Shown piece by piece: positions 6,451 to 6,595 of a stretch of DNA of 6,595 bases (position 1 is the stretch's first letter; every line of letters starts with the position of its first letter). The DNA comes from a bacterium. Lineage in GTDB: Bacteria > Auribacterota > UBA3054 > B51-G9. The stretch lies in contig JAOZNZ010000184.1 in the NCBI GenBank assembly GCA_029933535.1, positions 1 through 6,595 on the forward strand, read 5' to 3'. The position numbers and the translations under genes were made by a program. The notes under the pieces were generated by a model, which did not search any database, was not told where the DNA came from, and worked only from the letters and a program-made list of their open reading frames with translations.

Positions 6451-6479
6451 ATTATACCAAAAAACGGACGCTTTGTCTA
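6451..6479 (-). promoter_or_regulatory. Sigma70-type promoter for the C10 peptidase gene
   Basis: Minus-strand TAGACA (-35, 6479-6474) is followed after 17 bp by TATAAT (-10, 6456-6451), 5/6 and 6/6 against the consensus. Transcription would start near 6444, giving a leader of only about 27 nt. Two further TATAAT hexamers lie nearer the gene (6437-6432 and 6429-6424) and could serve as alternative -10 elements. The leader is AT-rich and lacks a Shine-Dalgarno at normal spacing. Confidence 0.7.
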
Positions 6480-6574
6480 CTCAATATCACTTTTAACGGT
6501 TTTTGACGCTGCTGCCTGTAATTAGATGGCACTCGAAAAAGTTTTTAGTCAAACCTTAAAATCAAAGCCCCGAT

Positions 6575-6595
6575 GTAGAGACGCACGGACGTGCG
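6575..6595. repeat. Palindromic repeat cut by the right window edge
   Basis: GTAGAGACGCAC (6575-6586), loop GGAC and GTGCG (6591-6595) form 5 bp of stem at the very end of the window. If the next bases are TCTCTAC, the arm would extend to 12 bp. From memory, GTAGAGACG..CGTCTCTAC palindromes are common dispersed intergenic repeats in several phyla; that identity is inferred, as the second arm lies outside. Confidence 0.5.

Noticed and set aside
6527..6542. TGGCAC resembling a sigma54 -24 element
   Set aside because: No TTGC-like -12 element follows at the correct distance, and it points away from the peptidase gene.
6526..6595. Plus-strand open frame MALEKVFSQT.. running off the right edge
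   Set aside because: No Shine-Dalgarno, only 23 codons seen, and its last residues come from the palindromic repeat. Probably spurious.

Overview
This AT-rich window carries three genes, all read from the minus strand and all coding for exported proteins. From the right they are a large secreted C10-type (streptopain/SpeB-like) cysteine peptidase (3535-6417), a large secreted beta-rich protein with four tandem BACON-like domains (733-3330), and the start of a small lysine- and serine-rich lipoprotein that runs off the left edge (1-495). Both large proteins end in a PEP-CTERM signal (VPEP, hydrophobic helix, basic end), the tail processed by exosortase.

PEP-CTERM tails, low GC, a choice-of-anchor-D-like module and a multidomain surface peptidase would suit a PVC-group bacterium (Lentisphaerota, Kiritimatiellota or Verrucomicrobiota type) or a similar uncultured Gram-negative lineage. 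This is inference from gene content; the window holds no rRNA, tRNA or housekeeping gene to fix it. No exosortase, EPS or regulator gene is present, so the sorting machinery must lie elsewhere.

Layout, right to left. 6480-6595 has no convincing gene and ends inside a palindromic repeat cut by the window edge. 6451-6479 is a near-consensus sigma70-type promoter, followed by the peptidase gene. 3331-3534 holds two GC-rich inverted repeats, one of them a possible terminator, then a second near-consensus promoter and a strong Shine-Dalgarno for the BACON-like protein. 496-732 holds three or more hairpin or palindromic elements before the lipoprotein gene. The two large genes therefore look like separate transcription units rather than an operon.

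The most unusual feature is that the sorting helix of the peptidase is encoded by a tandem 7-bp repeat (ATTTTGG-like units on the coding strand). A change of one unit would remove the basic end of the tail. The genes fit a cell-surface role: a peptidase and an adhesive or structural protein handed to the same exosortase pathway, plus a membrane-anchored lipoprotein of unknown role. I see no self-contained new defence, mobile or RNA system here.
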